Assembly (NCBI GenBank): GCA_940337035.1
Contig: CALNHX010003533.1
Coordinates: 83,625-147,624, forward strand
DNA: 64,000 nucleotides
DNA from: Agriotes lineatus
Taxonomy: Eukaryota > Arthropoda > Insecta > Coleoptera > Elateridae
Direction: 5' to 3'
Of the stretch, positions 10,113-21,741 are shown one piece after another. The notes under the pieces are model-generated. The model saw nothing but the letters and a program-made list of their open reading frames with translations. It was not told the DNA's origin and did no database searches. Position 1 is the stretch's first letter; each line of letters begins with the position of its first letter. The position numbers and the translations under genes were made by a program.

Positions 10113-10546
10113 CCACAGAATAATACCCTAAATCAGAATGGCCTCTCTGTGTCGGCGCTTTTGATGTCAGCATAGTCAATTTTTGTGACCTTGAAATTGT
10201 CCGCCATGATCCTAGTGGTGTGCAGAGGCGGTAAATTCAAAATTAAACGACTACATTTTAAACTGAACAGGAATAATCCGTACGTTTAAAGTTCACCCAA
10301 TTTATATGGAAATGCACAGCATACCATGTGTCACCAAAAGATCTTTTTTGTGCACTCATACTAAATTAATATTTTAAAACCACTAGCATAAAAAACATAA
10401 CCTTCTTATAAAGGGGTCATTGACCGCCACAAGTACAGGTGTAAAATATGGAAAACAACTGACTGCACACCACCAGAACTCGCCCATGCGCAAAGAAAAA
10501 ACTAGCTGAATTTTAAGCCGACAGGCCATTCTGTATTATTCTGTGG
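10113..10546. mobile_element. Possible MITE with CCACAGAATAATAC ends
   Basis: The left end ccacagaataatacc and downstream cagaatggcc are mirrored at the right end (ggccattctgtattattctg tgg). The inside is noncoding. The flanking duplication is unclear, so the exact ends are tentative. Confidence 0.45.
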
Positions 10547-11394
10547 TCCGAGTGTTACCGCATAAGGGAATGAGTAGTTCTCAAACTGTTGCTAGCGGCT
10601 TTTGCAAGAACGTACCCAATTCTTAACATTAAATGCTAATATGTCTTACTTAACTTTAAAATAAAAACCGTTATGTATTACACATATGCTAGTCAGTGGC
10701 GTAGCTATACTATGCCGGGCCTGGGTTCTGAATAATATCCGGGCCTTTTTTAGAAAGCTTACAAAACACTACCTACAAATTGTGTATATATATATATATA
10801 TATATATATTCAACATTAAATGAACAAAATGTAAAATGTAATGTTTTGTACAAAATATATATTTTATATGTAATAAATCAGGCTTTAAGCATACCGACAT
10901 ACGCACATACATTGAAAACTATTACCGTAAACCGGGGAGACTTTGTGACTGCGGGTGTAACTTTGTGACCGGCGCTCAAAATATTTAATTTTTTTAATTT
11001 CCCGCTTACCTTACGATTTAGTAGTTTTTTTGGTGGGTAATTCTCTTCTATAGTAGTTTAGATGAAATTGTGTTGGCAGCACTGCCCAACTAATGCTATC
11101 TTCTAACCTCAATAATTAATTATTTTTAACCTGACGTTTGGCGGTTTTATGCGTATGTCCCAAACTTTCATGTGGTGTGCCAAACGAGTAACAATTATCG
11201 AAATAAAAATAAGTACAGGTCATTTTATAATAATTCATAAGTTTAAGGAGCATGGCATTTGAATTTCTACTTTACGTTGTTTTTAATTTTACTCAATAAA
11301 GAAAAACAACTGCACTTTAAGGGGCAACTCTGTGACAGCAATTTTGTGGCACAATGTAACCCCAGAGCAAATTCCTCATTAATGTTTGTTTTTA

Positions 11395-12088
11395 CTTCCT
11401 TTTACTACTATAAAGGAAGTATTGGATTCACCCCAAAAATTCGAAATTGAGTTTTCAACAGATCTTCACGTTTTAGAGCCCCCTGATCCCAAAAAACATA
11501 TTTTTTTTCATTGGTCTGTGTGTCTGTGTGTCTGTCTGTCTGTCTGTCTGTGTGTCTGTCTGTCTGTGAACAGAATATCTCAAAAACGAAAAGAGGTATG
11601 GCATTGAAACTTCATATATAAGTTTTGTGTACTATGTAGATGAGACAGCAAGCTTTTGAAGAAAATCGCATAACCGGAAGTAGGTGTTTACTCTTGTGAT
11701 TTTTCAGTTTTTTTCGATTTTTTCAATAACGGCTCTAACGATTTTTTTAAACTTTACATTTTTCTTACATTTTTAATGTGTATTGATGTGAGATAGGTGA
11801 TTTTCCAGTTGAATACTTCTAAAGTGGGTTTCTTTTGTTTTTTTTTCTATTTTTTTTATTAACTCCTATTTTAAATAAAACACCCGGTATATTATTACAT
11901 TTTTGAATTCACCTTAAAATTCTAGAGAAAATTTGTCTCTTCAACTAACACTCGATTTTGTACCGTTTTTGTAGAATTTGTAATTTTTGAAAATTTTTAA
12001 CAAATGGTTAAAAATTAAAAATGAAATTTTTGACTAATTATAAGATCACTGTAAAAGGAAGTTGTGTGAGTGTATCACACCAGATTTT
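11395..12088 (+). repeat. Dispersed repeat family A, copy 2
   Basis: Nearly identical over about 690 bp to copy 1 at 2685-3367, including the internal (TG/TCTG)n stretch (11517-11567) and the closing actgtaaaaggaagttgtg. It is inserted inside the pogo/Tigger element, so it is at least third-level nesting. Confidence 0.7.
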
Positions 12089-12134
12089 TTTTATCGTCTT
12101 TGTAGATTATAAAGGACGTCTCTAGCATTCAGAC

Positions 12135-13091
12135 ATGCCGAGGACACATAAGCGTAAACTGGGTTCAAGAACGTACCGCAATTACACTGAAGAAACGCTT
12201 CAACAGGCCGTTGATCTCGTTATCTCCTAATGCCACGCACCTTCTTAAGCCTCTTGATGTGGCCTTTTTTAGGCCAATGAAGAGTGCGTGGCGTAAAGTG
12301 CTAAATAACTCGAAAGAAACTGCAATGGGGAGCAGGTGTCCTACCATTCCAAAAGACGTTTTTCCCACTCTTTTAAAAGAATTAATGGATACACTTAAGC
12401 CAAATATTGCTAATAACCTTATTGCTGGTTTTAAAAAGACTGGTATCTTTCCCATAGCTAAGAAGATAGTTCTGGATAGATTACCTGGGAGAATAGTAGG
12501 AGCCGATAAACATACGGATTTGTTAAGTAACAGCTTTATTGAACATCTGGAAAGGAAACGAGATGAAACTACACAAGGGCGTGTTAGGCATATGCGAAAG
12601 CGTCTGAACGTACCTCCTGGAAAAAGCTTTGCTCTTTCTGACTTCGAAGAAATGAATACAGTAAACAGTTGTGTTGAAAGTGAACCTCAACCAGGCGTCT
12701 CTATGCAGAGTAAACGGAGAAAAAGGGCCGTAAGTGACAGTAGTTGTGACCAAAGTAATGAAATTCCAAATTCTGAAGCTAGTTTGGAAGATAATCATGT
12801 CTCAGACGTTGAAAAAGAGAAACCCACATCAAAGCCTAATTCTGCGGAACTTGAAATTGGAGATTACGTAATCGTAAAATATGAAGAAAAGTTGTATCCA
12901 TGCTCAGTCCAGGAAAAATAACAGTCAATACAATGGAAAGAAGTGGATGCCGTTGGAAATGGCTAGACAGAAAGGACAAGGTAGAATATGAGCTTGAAGA
13001 AATCCATATGAAAATCGCTCGACCAAAACAAATAAGTCGACGAGAAATTTTTGAAGTGCCTGAGTTGCGCCAATTAGATGATTTTTTGTAA
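12135..13091 (+). pseudogene. Tigger/jerky-type transposase, internal deletion
   Basis: The start MPRTHKRKLGSRTYRNYTEE at 12135 is the N-terminal Psq-type helix-turn-helix. After about 28 residues it jumps, with a change of frame near 12208, to the end of the DDE domain: SPNATHLLKPLDVAFFRPMK, where Asn/Asp of the third catalytic position normally lie just upstream. The tail continues to 12921 and, in another frame, to 13091 (DRKDKVEYELEEIHMKIARP, LRQLDDFL). Most of the catalytic domain is deleted, so this is a non-autonomous copy. The frame from 12211 lacks an ATG start. Confidence 0.85.
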
Positions 13092-13529
13092 AATTACATG
13101 TATCTTTACCTTTGCATTAATATATTATCTTTCTTATTTTCTCAAGCAATATCTGTTATTCAAGCAATATCTGGGTATAATTATTTTTTCTAAAATTCAA
13201 GACCTACGTCCTCGATAAACGTTTTTTGGGCAATTAGAGTGGTTCTACAGTTTAATTTTTTTTTATTGTGGGGTTACTTTATGACATGGAATGGAATTTC
13301 TGCAATTTATATGCAAAATAACGCTGTCACAAAGTAACCCAACCTATGGGGTAAAATTGTGACAGAGAAAATATTTTCTTTTGCTAAAAGTATTGAGTTT
13401 AAATTTTTTTTAAGATATACAATTGAAGAGGAAGGTCTACACTATCTATAAACAATTTCTCAATGTTTATAATAGACTTTATATAGGCAAAAAAAATGAA
13501 AATGTGCAAAATCTGTCACAAAGTATCCC

Positions 13530-15846
13530 CGGTTTACGGTAAGTAAAAACTTTTTTGCGAACTTTGGCACTTGCAAATTTTTGAATTAACTCCGTGACGT
13601 TTAATTTATTAGCTGTTTGATTTTCTATTGAAAGCATCGATAGCGATGATAGTCTGCTTTTGTTCATACTATTTCTTAAATATGTTTTTATTAACTTGAG
13701 TTTAGAAAAAGAGCGTTCCGCAGTGGCTACACTAACAGGAATTGTCAAAAATAGCATACATGCATTTAAAATTTCTGAGTAACTACTACAAGAAGAAAAA
13801 TTTTGAATTAATATAAAATTAGTTAAATCTGCAATTGAATGTATAGTACTTAATTCTTCACGAAAACATGTCCGAAATTGTAATAGTTGAATGGAAAAAT
13901 TCTCTGATATATCGTCACTATATTTTTGATACAATATGTTGCTCATTTCAAATAATTCGTCTCATTGTTTTGACATTTTTAAACGCATCATCAAATAATT
14001 TTGTTGATTTTTCAATATTTTGTTGTTTATTTTGTAATGATTTAGATACAGTGTCAATTGTAAGCAATAACTTTGATTGTAATACAATCAGAAAAACAGT
14101 CTCAAATTTCTCTAATTTACTTTTTAAAGATTTGGCTTCAGTGATTTCAGTTGAAGTTTCTGATGTTAATATTAATTTAGATAGAGCTTTAAGTCTATAT
14201 CCGCATTTTAAAACGCAAAGCTAACAACGCATCATGTCTGGAAGACCAACGTGTTGGTGTTAATTTTTTTAGAGTAATGCGGCAAGGATTATCACTTATA
14301 GCCAAAAGTAAAGCCCACCTTTTGATGCTATGGCCAAAAAACACATAAATTTGTTCTACTACATCATAAAAGTTTCTGATTTCGTTAACATTTTTCACAG
14401 AATCGTTGAGAACCAAGTTTAAATTGTGTGCCGCACAATGCACATATGGAGCGTTAGGAGCTTTTTGCAAGATTTTTCCTTAAACTCCATTATAAATGCC
14501 ACTCATATTGGCAGCTCCATCATAGCTTTGCCCACGAAGTTGTTTGATTGAAAGGCCATTGCTGCTTATTGCATCAATTATTTGGTTAGTTAGAACTGCT
14601 GCGGTTTGGCCAACAACAGCAATAAATCCCAAAAATGATTCCTCAATTGATACTCTAACAGGTATAGAATTTTCGTAAATGATTAAAACGTAGCGAACCA
14701 CTTGACTTAACTGATCAATTTTTGAAATGTCCTGCGTTGTATCAGTTATAATAGAAAAAAAGGTTGCTGATTTTACTCGTTCTATAATTTGAAGCTTAGT
14801 AGCATTGCGCCTAGCATATTTATTATTTCATTTTGAATATCAGGACTTAGATATGTAATAGAATTTTTAGTTTTACTTTCTAATAGTTCTTTCAAAACAG
14901 GATCATAATTAGAAATTAATTTAATAACAGAAAGAAACAGACCAGGATTTTGACTTGAATCAATGTTTTCATCATGCCCTCTAAAAGGCATGTTACAGGT
15001 ACAGGTAGCTAACATTAAAGAAACTTTAATTATACGTTCTAGAATTTGTGACCAAAATGAAATTTGCGTTCGGAGTAGTGCTTCTTGTTTATAGTCAATT
15101 GTTTTATTTAAGCGCCATTTATCAAATAATGCACAACACGTGTTATGTTCAGGATCTTCCTCATGTCTGGCAATTGTGCGCTGCAAATGGATCAAATCGT
15201 TAAAGCCGGTAATTAAAGAATGATTCTTTTTTGAAAATAACCAACGGTTGACAATAACAATAATTTAAATGTTGGGAGTAACAAAGCCACAGTGTTTGAG
15301 TGTTTAGTCCTGATTTTGTTGTTTTTGTATAATAAAAATCGGAGAAGCTTCTGGAATTTGCATCGCGTGGATAAGGTCCAGGTGGCTGACAAGGTCCGTT
15401 ATCAATTAGAAATCGCTTTTGAGTAAGTGTTAATTCCGAAGGAAAGTTACCTTTATCAGTCACATACAATTGACCATCATCCGTTTTAGTTTCTTCGACA
15501 TCTACGAAAATTATATCCAATTTGAGAATTTAGAATGAGTTTTTATAAAATGCTTATCTTACAGTTTCATTCAGCTGAAGTTGACGGCTGAGGTTCAGAT
15601 TCAGTTTGAGGATTACTAAAATCTTCACTATTTACCTCGTCTAAACTTGTGCTCTCTAAAAATTGAATACTTGAATAACTTAATTATATATAAATGAAAT
15701 GACTTACTGCTTGAGCTCGGAGATTCATCTGGTTGTTTTTTAAATATCTGATCAATTTTTATAAGTTTTTTTATTTTCTCTGGTTTTTCCGTTCTTTCTT
15801 TCCGTTTTATAGCACCTGATTTATGGCTATATTTTTTTGTGTTCAT
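13530..15846 (-). pseudogene. hAT transposase (ZMYM1-like), decayed
   Basis: Segments in order on the minus strand: a basic N-terminus at 15846 (MNTKKYSHKSGAIKRKERTE); a TTF-type zinc-finger region at 15520-15200 (FPSELTLTQKRFLIDNGPCQ); RNase H-like core pieces at 15195-14782, 14701-14480 (RGQSYDGAANMSG) and 14470-14195 (HCAAHNLNLVLNDS, then PTRWSSRHDALLAL); and the C-terminal dimerisation block at 13946-13600 (ATAERSFSKLKLIK, SLSMLSIEN). At least four frame breaks or stops separate them, so no active enzyme can be made. The family is the hAT group often annotated as zinc finger MYM-type protein 1-like in arthropods. The frame below 13540 runs into the nested element. Confidence 0.85.
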
Positions 15847-16292
15847 TTCTAAATTGAAATAAAAAATAATACTAATGAAAAACTAACACGATCCGTACTA
15901 AGCACAATTTTTTCCAAACTGAATCAGAAAGTTAAAACTACTAAATATTTCGACAACAGCTAAACGTGCTTATTACCTCTTTTTCTGAGTAATTCCCCGA
16001 ATTATTGGGCCTATACTTTATAGGCTTTCATGAAACGTGCTTAATTATCAAAATACACGGCCTTCCACACCAATGCTCACGGTATCACATTTCGAAACGA
16101 CTACAAATATATAACATTACAAAACTATGCTCAAAATGGATTTTTTCATTCTTAATCATGGAATCCCCTCAGAATAAAGAATAAAAGGTGATTATCTTTA
16201 TAAAACTTATAAGAAACGCGGGCCCCCAAATCGCGCGGGCCCTGGTTCCGCGGAACCCGCGGAACCCCGGTAGCTACGCCACTGATGCTAGT

Positions 16293-17254
16293 AATGCTTT
16301 TGTTTGTTTAACATACATTACAAATTTAAATAACGTCAGTTACGTAAACACTTTTCTATTAATTATTATACAAGCAATTGCCATTAATTTTACTTTATAT
16401 TCAACCAATTCAATTTAATATATTAATTTTAATTTGAAAACTACAGCACCCAGATTAATAAAAACACAAAATGTACCAGAAGCATGAGGCAGAGGCTCAT
16501 TGTTTTCTTTTTCTTATTCCAGAAGATTAATAACAAATTTTTGGGACTGAGAATTTAAAACCTGTCCTGGCATCGTTTTAACATGAATTTACTTAACACT
16601 ATATTAACTCAAGCGATTTACTTGCAAGAATAAACATTTCAAAATGCATTCTGACTATCTTTAAAACCGTTTCTTAATTGCCATTTAATGAATGTAAAGT
16701 GTTAATGCACACGATCGTTTTTTTTTAAATTATAAGATACTTGGAAAGATTTGAATATTTGTAATGCACATTTTTCGTCAGTCACAACATTAGCGCATAC
16801 GCTTAAGATGTTTCGTCCACGATCTGAGAATTATCGTTCACTAAGTTAAAGAAAGAGATAGAAAATATACTGATTGTGTGCTCCGGTACGCTATACATAA
16901 ATTTCAGTCCCGATATGATAGCACATTTACATTATTACTATTATTATATGTTACCTAATTAGATCTATTTGTCACTGTACTTAAACAAAACAAGAAAAAT
17001 GAGTAATTAATTATAGGTACAATTTAATTTTCTGTAATCACTGAACTGTGGCCATTATGTATTTCTGGAGATTTAGTCATGTTTATAATTTGTAATTTGG
17101 ATTGCTGAACAATATGTCATTACCTTTTCATTAAGAAATGCGCCAATAATTAACGTGCCGTATGTTCAGAACCGCTGGAACAAGTTCTCACTCTTCATTC
17201 ATACGGTGTTGGTTCAACTGGACTTGTCCTTAAATCTCGATATGATAGCGCATT
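16293..17254. other. AT-rich noncoding with inverted-repeat partners
   Basis: No gene. Contains the right partner (16881-16930) of the inverted repeat at 10063-10112 and a further partial copy at 17231-17258. Confidence 0.5.
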
Positions 17255-17376
17255 TACTATAGTTAGAGAGGCTAAGCAAAAAACATGGGAAGAATTTGGA
17301 TAAAAGTTAGAAGAAAATAGTAAAGAAAATCAGAAATTCTTTTACAAGGCACTAAAGAATATGAGGAACAAAAAAG
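17255..17376 (+). pseudogene. LINE ORF2 linker, 5' piece
   Basis: The frame reads EAKQKTWEEFG, then KENQKFFYKALKNMRNKK, the segment between endonuclease and RT in the same LINE type as 4353-6261. It is cut at AAAG (17373-17376) by the LTR element and resumes at 22256. Confidence 0.65.
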
Positions 17377-17886
17377 TGTTACCCGTCTTTCTTATTCGAC
17401 CACTAGACGGTAACACTTCGAAGACGTAGGGTTCTTTTTCCAACCAATAATCGTATCACAAATAACATGAACGCCAGTTTCAATAATAGCACATAAAGTT
17501 TATTTAACAGTAATAAGTTATCTTTAGTATAAATGTGTTAAACACAAATTATTCCCAAAGTACAGAGATTATTATTTCGATGGAACAAACAACTTTCAAA
17601 TTATTACCGAAGGTACTTACAATACATGTCTAACCTGGAATGGCTCGTGGAACTAACAGACAACTGTGCTTGGCCGTTGTATGCTTTTATACCATTTTGG
17701 GTAATTAGGAAAATGTCAGGTACATACATACTTTCCAAAATGCCCAGAGCCTCTGAATCTCCAACTAATTACTTGCATTTTGACCTTTAAATTTCTGCTT
17801 TTAACAGTTATGTGACAAACAAGCACATTAGTGAAGCACCATTCCAGATTTGATATAAATTGATATGGAAGTTTTTGCCTATTACA
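17377..17886 (-). repeat. 3' LTR of env-bearing element
   Basis: 510 bp, same as 21742-22251 by eye; on the minus strand begins TGTAATAGGC and ends GGGTAACA. Confidence 0.9.
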
Positions 17887-18473
17887 ATACCTTCCCTCTT
17901 TAAAAATTTGGTTTTCTTTTTAAACTAACATTTTGGTAAATTTCTTCTAGGACGTGCGCGGGGATGCGAAATCCATTGGGTTGTCCCTATCGGTATTCTT
18001 CTTCAGAGCAAATCTTGACTAATGCTCTCTAGCAGGGTTGACAGGACCGTGAACCAGGGATACCCATCTTGGTAATTGCTGGACCTCTTCTGGTATTACC
18101 ACTGTATTGCCCTAATTGTAAAGCCTTTAACCAACCAGAGGCTATGGTGGGATTAGCATAATTTCTTCTATTTGGCTTTTGTTGGGTACCATCTAATTAT
18201 TTGCGGAACCTTTATACAGAGACATTTTCTTGGCCTTCTGATATATGTGGCATCTCTTTTCCTTGGCTCATAGGTACTGGCATCTATAGTCTTAGGTCCT
18301 CTGCTTTTCCAATTGCTGCTCTCTTGAAACCGATACAGGGCCCAATGAATCCTCACATCCACACGGCACTACCTATAAGAACCAAACACTTAACATATTA
18401 CTTTACAAAACTTATTTCTAACAATGATAAGATCTCTTATTTACTACCTAAGTATACTCTAAACATTCCTATT
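17887..18473 (-). other. Noncoding 3' region of env-bearing element
   Basis: Lies between the env stop and the 3' LTR; short open frames have no recognised content. The purine-rich AAAGAGGGAAGG at its LTR edge is the likely plus-strand primer. Confidence 0.6.
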
Positions 18474-19513
18474 TTAAAACACTGGCAAGTACTCATTTGG
18501 CGCTGAGATTACAGGAGCGACTAAGGGTTTTGAAGTAAGTTCTAACATTGGTATATTTTCATTAGCTTTCTCAGGCAGTTTATGCAATACTTGCACAGTT
18601 ACGGACTTCGGTTTGGGTTTCAAGCACTTGTACAAAGCCTTCCTTTTATATGTTACTACAATTATAATGCTGATCATAGTTAAGCAACCTGGAACCCAAA
18701 TCGCAGTTTGTTTGTAAATTATGCGATGATTTTGAAGTTCTCTATATGAATTCAAACTCTCCTGCCATTGCTGAATTGAAATCCCGGCTGAAATGGCAGT
18801 AGTATCGATCGACTCTAACATTGCATCGATTTCAACCTGGTTTCCCACAATAGATTTTGCTAACTTTGTATGGTTTGTCAGATGGACTATATCTGACCTT
18901 AATGGAGGGATAACAAATTCAATTTTGGTAGTGTCTAAAATCGTTTCTGTAACTGAATGTGGCAGTAAGGTATAACCGGGACCATGTACATAACAAGTTT
19001 GTGGAATATTTATAATACCCGTTTTGGTAATAAATTTACTTGTAACATTAAATTTAGATTTCTCGAATGGCTGACTTGGACAATTTAACGTTAACCGATC
19101 CGATTGAACACTATAAACCCAAAAATTACTATTCTTGTTTCTGTATAACCACGATGATGATGATGCTTTTATTACCTTGTGGCAGTATTCTTGTACTTCT
19201 TCCTCAATTCCTCTGAACAATGAATACAGACATGATTTACGCTTACCTTTCCAAATGGATGACACTGGTGGACATATTTTGAAAATACCTGAGCTGCATT
19301 TCAGCTCGTCAATGGTTTGAAACTTCATATATGACTGACGGTCCTCAGATACCGCAAAAAATGCATACTCTGGCTCTATGTGGATAGCCACTTTATCGCT
19401 GATCTGATGAGGTAATGGAAATGTACGAAACAAAGTAATAAATATCGCTCCTTTGTCCAGTGATTCTGAATGTGCATGGGTGCTGACATTACGGAAACTA
19501 AATATTGCTAAAA
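18474..19513 (-). pseudogene. env: Env-like remnant, membrane-anchor half
   Basis: The open frame begins without an ATG, just after a stop, with a hydrophobic stretch (LIIFVLAIFSF, about 19510-19478) that may act as a signal peptide, then runs about 340 residues to 18474. Several Cys and N-glycosylation sites (NVTS, NHT) are followed by one membrane segment (IWVPGCLTMISIIIVV) and a Lys-rich cytoplasmic tail, the layout of an insect endogenous-retrovirus envelope C-terminal part. The upstream surface portion and fusion-peptide region are not recognisable. In this element class env is usually made from a spliced message; a TTTTGTTTTAG acceptor-like stretch lies at its start. Whether a protein is made is unknown. 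Confidence 0.65.
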
Positions 19514-19522
19514 CAAAAATTA

Positions 19523-21688
19523 TTAATTAGCTTTAATCGGTAATTTACTGTTTTCCTTTAAATGTGTTTTGGCAAAACCCGAGGGAGTTCTGCTGCTGGC
19601 CCTCTTGATCGAGTATGGTACTCGAGCAATGGGCATGATGTTCTCTGTGATTATTCGGTGTTTTACTTCCGAAGTAGTTCCTAAGCTACATCCTGGCAAC
19701 AGAAAAATATCTTTATACTCCCTTATTAGCTGTTGTAACTGTCCTGCCACATTTCTATCAAAATGTTGTAACTCTATCCAGTCCTTGTCCTCATCTCGAA
19801 TGGTCTCTTGCACACTAAAGACGGTATCATTCGATTTTTCACTAATTGGCTGGACAACTTCCTTTCTTCCTATAACTGTTTTTGGCTGCAATGTTATCGG
19901 CGTCGATGTTATATTCATTAATCGTACAGGAAATTCCATCCCATTCTCTGTCAAAACCCGAGCGGCAAGAACACCTTGCACTCCTATCTCGATGGGTTCT
20001 ATAAGAATATCACTTTTTCCTGGAATATAACGTTTGCACATACCCACAACATTTGCTTGTGTTCTGGCTGGAATCTGTAGTTCCTCTTTTAGATACATAA
20101 AATCTTCTTGAGGTAGAAACTGAGTTTTCTTAACACCTGTTACAGTTACCTGTTTTTCATTCACATTTACGTTAGCTAATAATTCTTCCGAAGTCCCGCC
20201 ACATTCGGTCTTGGCCGATGGATGCAACTCTAGTGCATCGGTTTGTAGTTGAACTTCTTTGGAAATATAAGCTCTTCCTGGAAGTGTAACTGTATTTTCC
20301 TCCATCGATTCTGTGGCTTTAGAGGTGCCATTCCGCTCTTCCGTTAGCGCTGTTATGTTTCTAGCAGATTCATGACTTTTACATTTTTCTAATCGGCATC
20401 TGTTAGTTCCTATTGACAGAGATTGATCCTTATAGGAAATAGTTGCTTGAGTTGCCTCTAGAAAATCTTCCCCTAAAATTCCTTTAGCACTCAGGGGCAT
20501 CCGATTTTCACAAACAACAAACTCTTGCTCTATTTTCTCTGATCCTATCTCAACATCTAAACTAATTTTTCCTAAAACTGGCAGCTCATTCCCATTTATA
20601 TCAGCTATTGCAGTCTGAACTGTTTTTAGTGATTTCTGCTCTGTTAATGCCGAATCCTTTAAAATGCTTACCGAAGCACCTGTGTCCACTAACATGTCGC
20701 ATGCTTGTCCTCCGATCTTCACGTTGACCATGCTTCCTCCTTGACATGTAGCGACTGCTTCTGCATAATTTACAAATGGCTTGGCATTTACTCCACAACC
20801 TGGGTGTCCGTTGGAAGTCGTGTCGAGTTTAACTTTTGTCGACAACTTTTCTGTACACTGGCTAATTTGATGTCCTAGTTTATGACATCTACTGCATTTT
20901 AGCAATTTCACAGGCGGAGAATGGTTCCGTTCTGGGCAGTATCGTGCGATATGCCCCATCTTCTCACATTTGAAACACATACTGTTGCTAAAATTCTGAG
21001 TATGCTTACCGTTTCCTGTCTTTTGAACACTTTTACGTCCAGGTACACTTTTATTTCCAGGTATGGTCTTAGCAGTTACAGTGTATACTGGTTTCTCAAC
21101 ATTTGCCTCACCATTTAATTGTAATTCGATGGTTTCAGCCAATTTTGCAGCTTCCTTTGCTTCATTGATAGTCTTTGGCTGCTTATACAACACTGGCCTT
21201 CGTAATTCTGGCAGTAATCCATCTAAAAACTGTGTTAGTACCCTTTCCTCATGTATTTGTGTTCTAATTCTTCTTTCGGCTTCGTTTTCACAGTGTACTA
21301 TTAGTTTGTTTGCTGCTTGCTGTAATCTATCTATAAAGCTATTAACTGACTCACCCCTTTTCTGTACACATGAGTTAAACTTGGATATGTTCCATCCTGT
21401 CGTTTCTGCTGGGCTATACCTTTCGATTAGTGCCTTTTTCAGTGTCACCCATGAATCAGTGGTTCTTAAATTACCATTTAATAGCACATGCTGTTGCGCT
21501 TCACCTCGAAGTGATACCCTAACTGCAGAAGCAGTATCGGCTTCAGACCACTTCCCAATCTTCTTGAGTTCATCGACGCAGTAGCAAAAAGTATTTACAT
21601 TTACTCCTTCTGCACCTGAAAATGGCTCTAATTTGTTTATTAACCCAGTCATACTTATGTTTGCTGGAACACCTTCAGTTTCTGGCAT
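19523..21688 (-). CDS. gag-pro: Gag-protease polyprotein, truncated at RT
   Basis: An open 721-codon frame starting MPETEGVPANISMTG. Residues about 1-230 resemble a retrotransposon capsid region; two CCHC knuckles follow at about 238-251 (CFKCEKMGHIARYC) and 265-278 (CSRCHKLGHQISQC). An aspartic protease has its DTGA at about 335-338 (LVDTGASVSIL) and the closing ILGEDFL at about 404-410. The last 60 residues reach the very start of a reverse transcriptase (EVKHRI...PIARVPYSI), after which the frame is diverted and stops; the remaining pol sequence is deleted. Gag and protease could still assemble and mature particles. The lack of stops over 2.1 kb agrees with recent insertion. Confidence 0.85.
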   Translation of the reverse strand: MPETEGVPANISMTGLINKLEPFSGAEGVNVNTFCYCVDELKKIGKWSEADTASAVRVSLRGEAQQHVLLNGNLRTTDSWVTLKKALIERYSPAETTGWNISKFNSCVQKRGESVNSFIDRLQQAANKLIVHCENEAERRIRTQIHEERVLTQFLDGLLPELRRPVLYKQPKTINEAKEAAKLAETIELQLNGEANVEKPVYTVTAKTIPGNKSVPGRKSVQKTGNGKHTQNFSNSMCFKCEKMGHIARYCPERNHSPPVKLLKCSRCHKLGHQISQCTEKLSTKVKLDTTSNGHPGCGVNAKPFVNYAEAVATCQGGSMVNVKIGGQACDMLVDTGASVSILKDSALTEQKSLKTVQTAIADINGNELPVLGKISLDVEIGSEKIEQEFVVCENRMPLSAKGILGEDFLEATQATISYKDQSLSIGTNRCRLEKCKSHESARNITALTEERNGTSKATESMEENTVTLPGRAYISKEVQLQTDALELHPSAKTECGGTSEELLANVNVNEKQVTVTGVKKTQFLPQEDFMYLKEELQIPARTQANVVGMCKRYIPGKSDILIEPIEIGVQGVLAARVLTENGMEFPVRLMNITSTPITLQPKTVIGRKEVVQPISEKSNDTVFSVQETIRDEDKDWIELQHFDRNVAGQLQQLIREYKDIFLLPGCSLGTTSEVKHRIITENIMPIARVPYSIKRASSRTPSGFAKTHLKENSKLPIKAN

Positions 21689-21741
21689 TCTGTTATTTGT
21701 TTAACAAGTCTTACAATCCTTTATCGCTGCCACCAAATTTA

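Larger units (their letters stand above)
10925..13539 (+). mobile_element. Pogo/Tigger-like transposon nested in hAT
   Basis: Ends CCGTAAACCGGGG (10925) and CCCCGGTTTACGG (ending 13539) are exact inverted repeats and sit in duplicated TA (10923-10924, 13540-13541). Subterminal copies of a GGTTAC-TTTGTGAC-like motif occur at both ends (near 10940, 10960, 11330, 13270, 13325 and 13515), probably transposase-binding sites. The element contains an internally deleted transposase and copy 2 of repeat family A. Confidence 0.85.
10694..16284 (-). mobile_element. hAT transposon with nested insertion
   Basis: Terminal inverted repeats CAGTGGCGTAGCTA (10694) and TAGCTACGCCACTG (ending 16284) are flanked by the 8 bp target duplication ATGCTAGT at 10686-10693 and 16285-16292, the hAT signature. 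The minus strand carries decayed transposase segments from 15846 down to 13540. A pogo/Tigger element (10925-13539) lies between the transposase C-terminus and the left end. A (TA)n microsatellite sits at about 10787-10809. Confidence 0.9.

Noticed and set aside
13868..14224. 118-codon plus-strand frame
   Set aside because: It is antisense to the hAT transposase, whose motifs are on the minus strand.
18168..18362. 64-codon minus-strand frame as an accessory gene of the env-bearing element
   Set aside because: Short, without motifs, and located in the expected noncoding 3' region.
21063..21584. 173-codon plus-strand frame
   Set aside because: Antisense to the Gag region of the env-bearing element.
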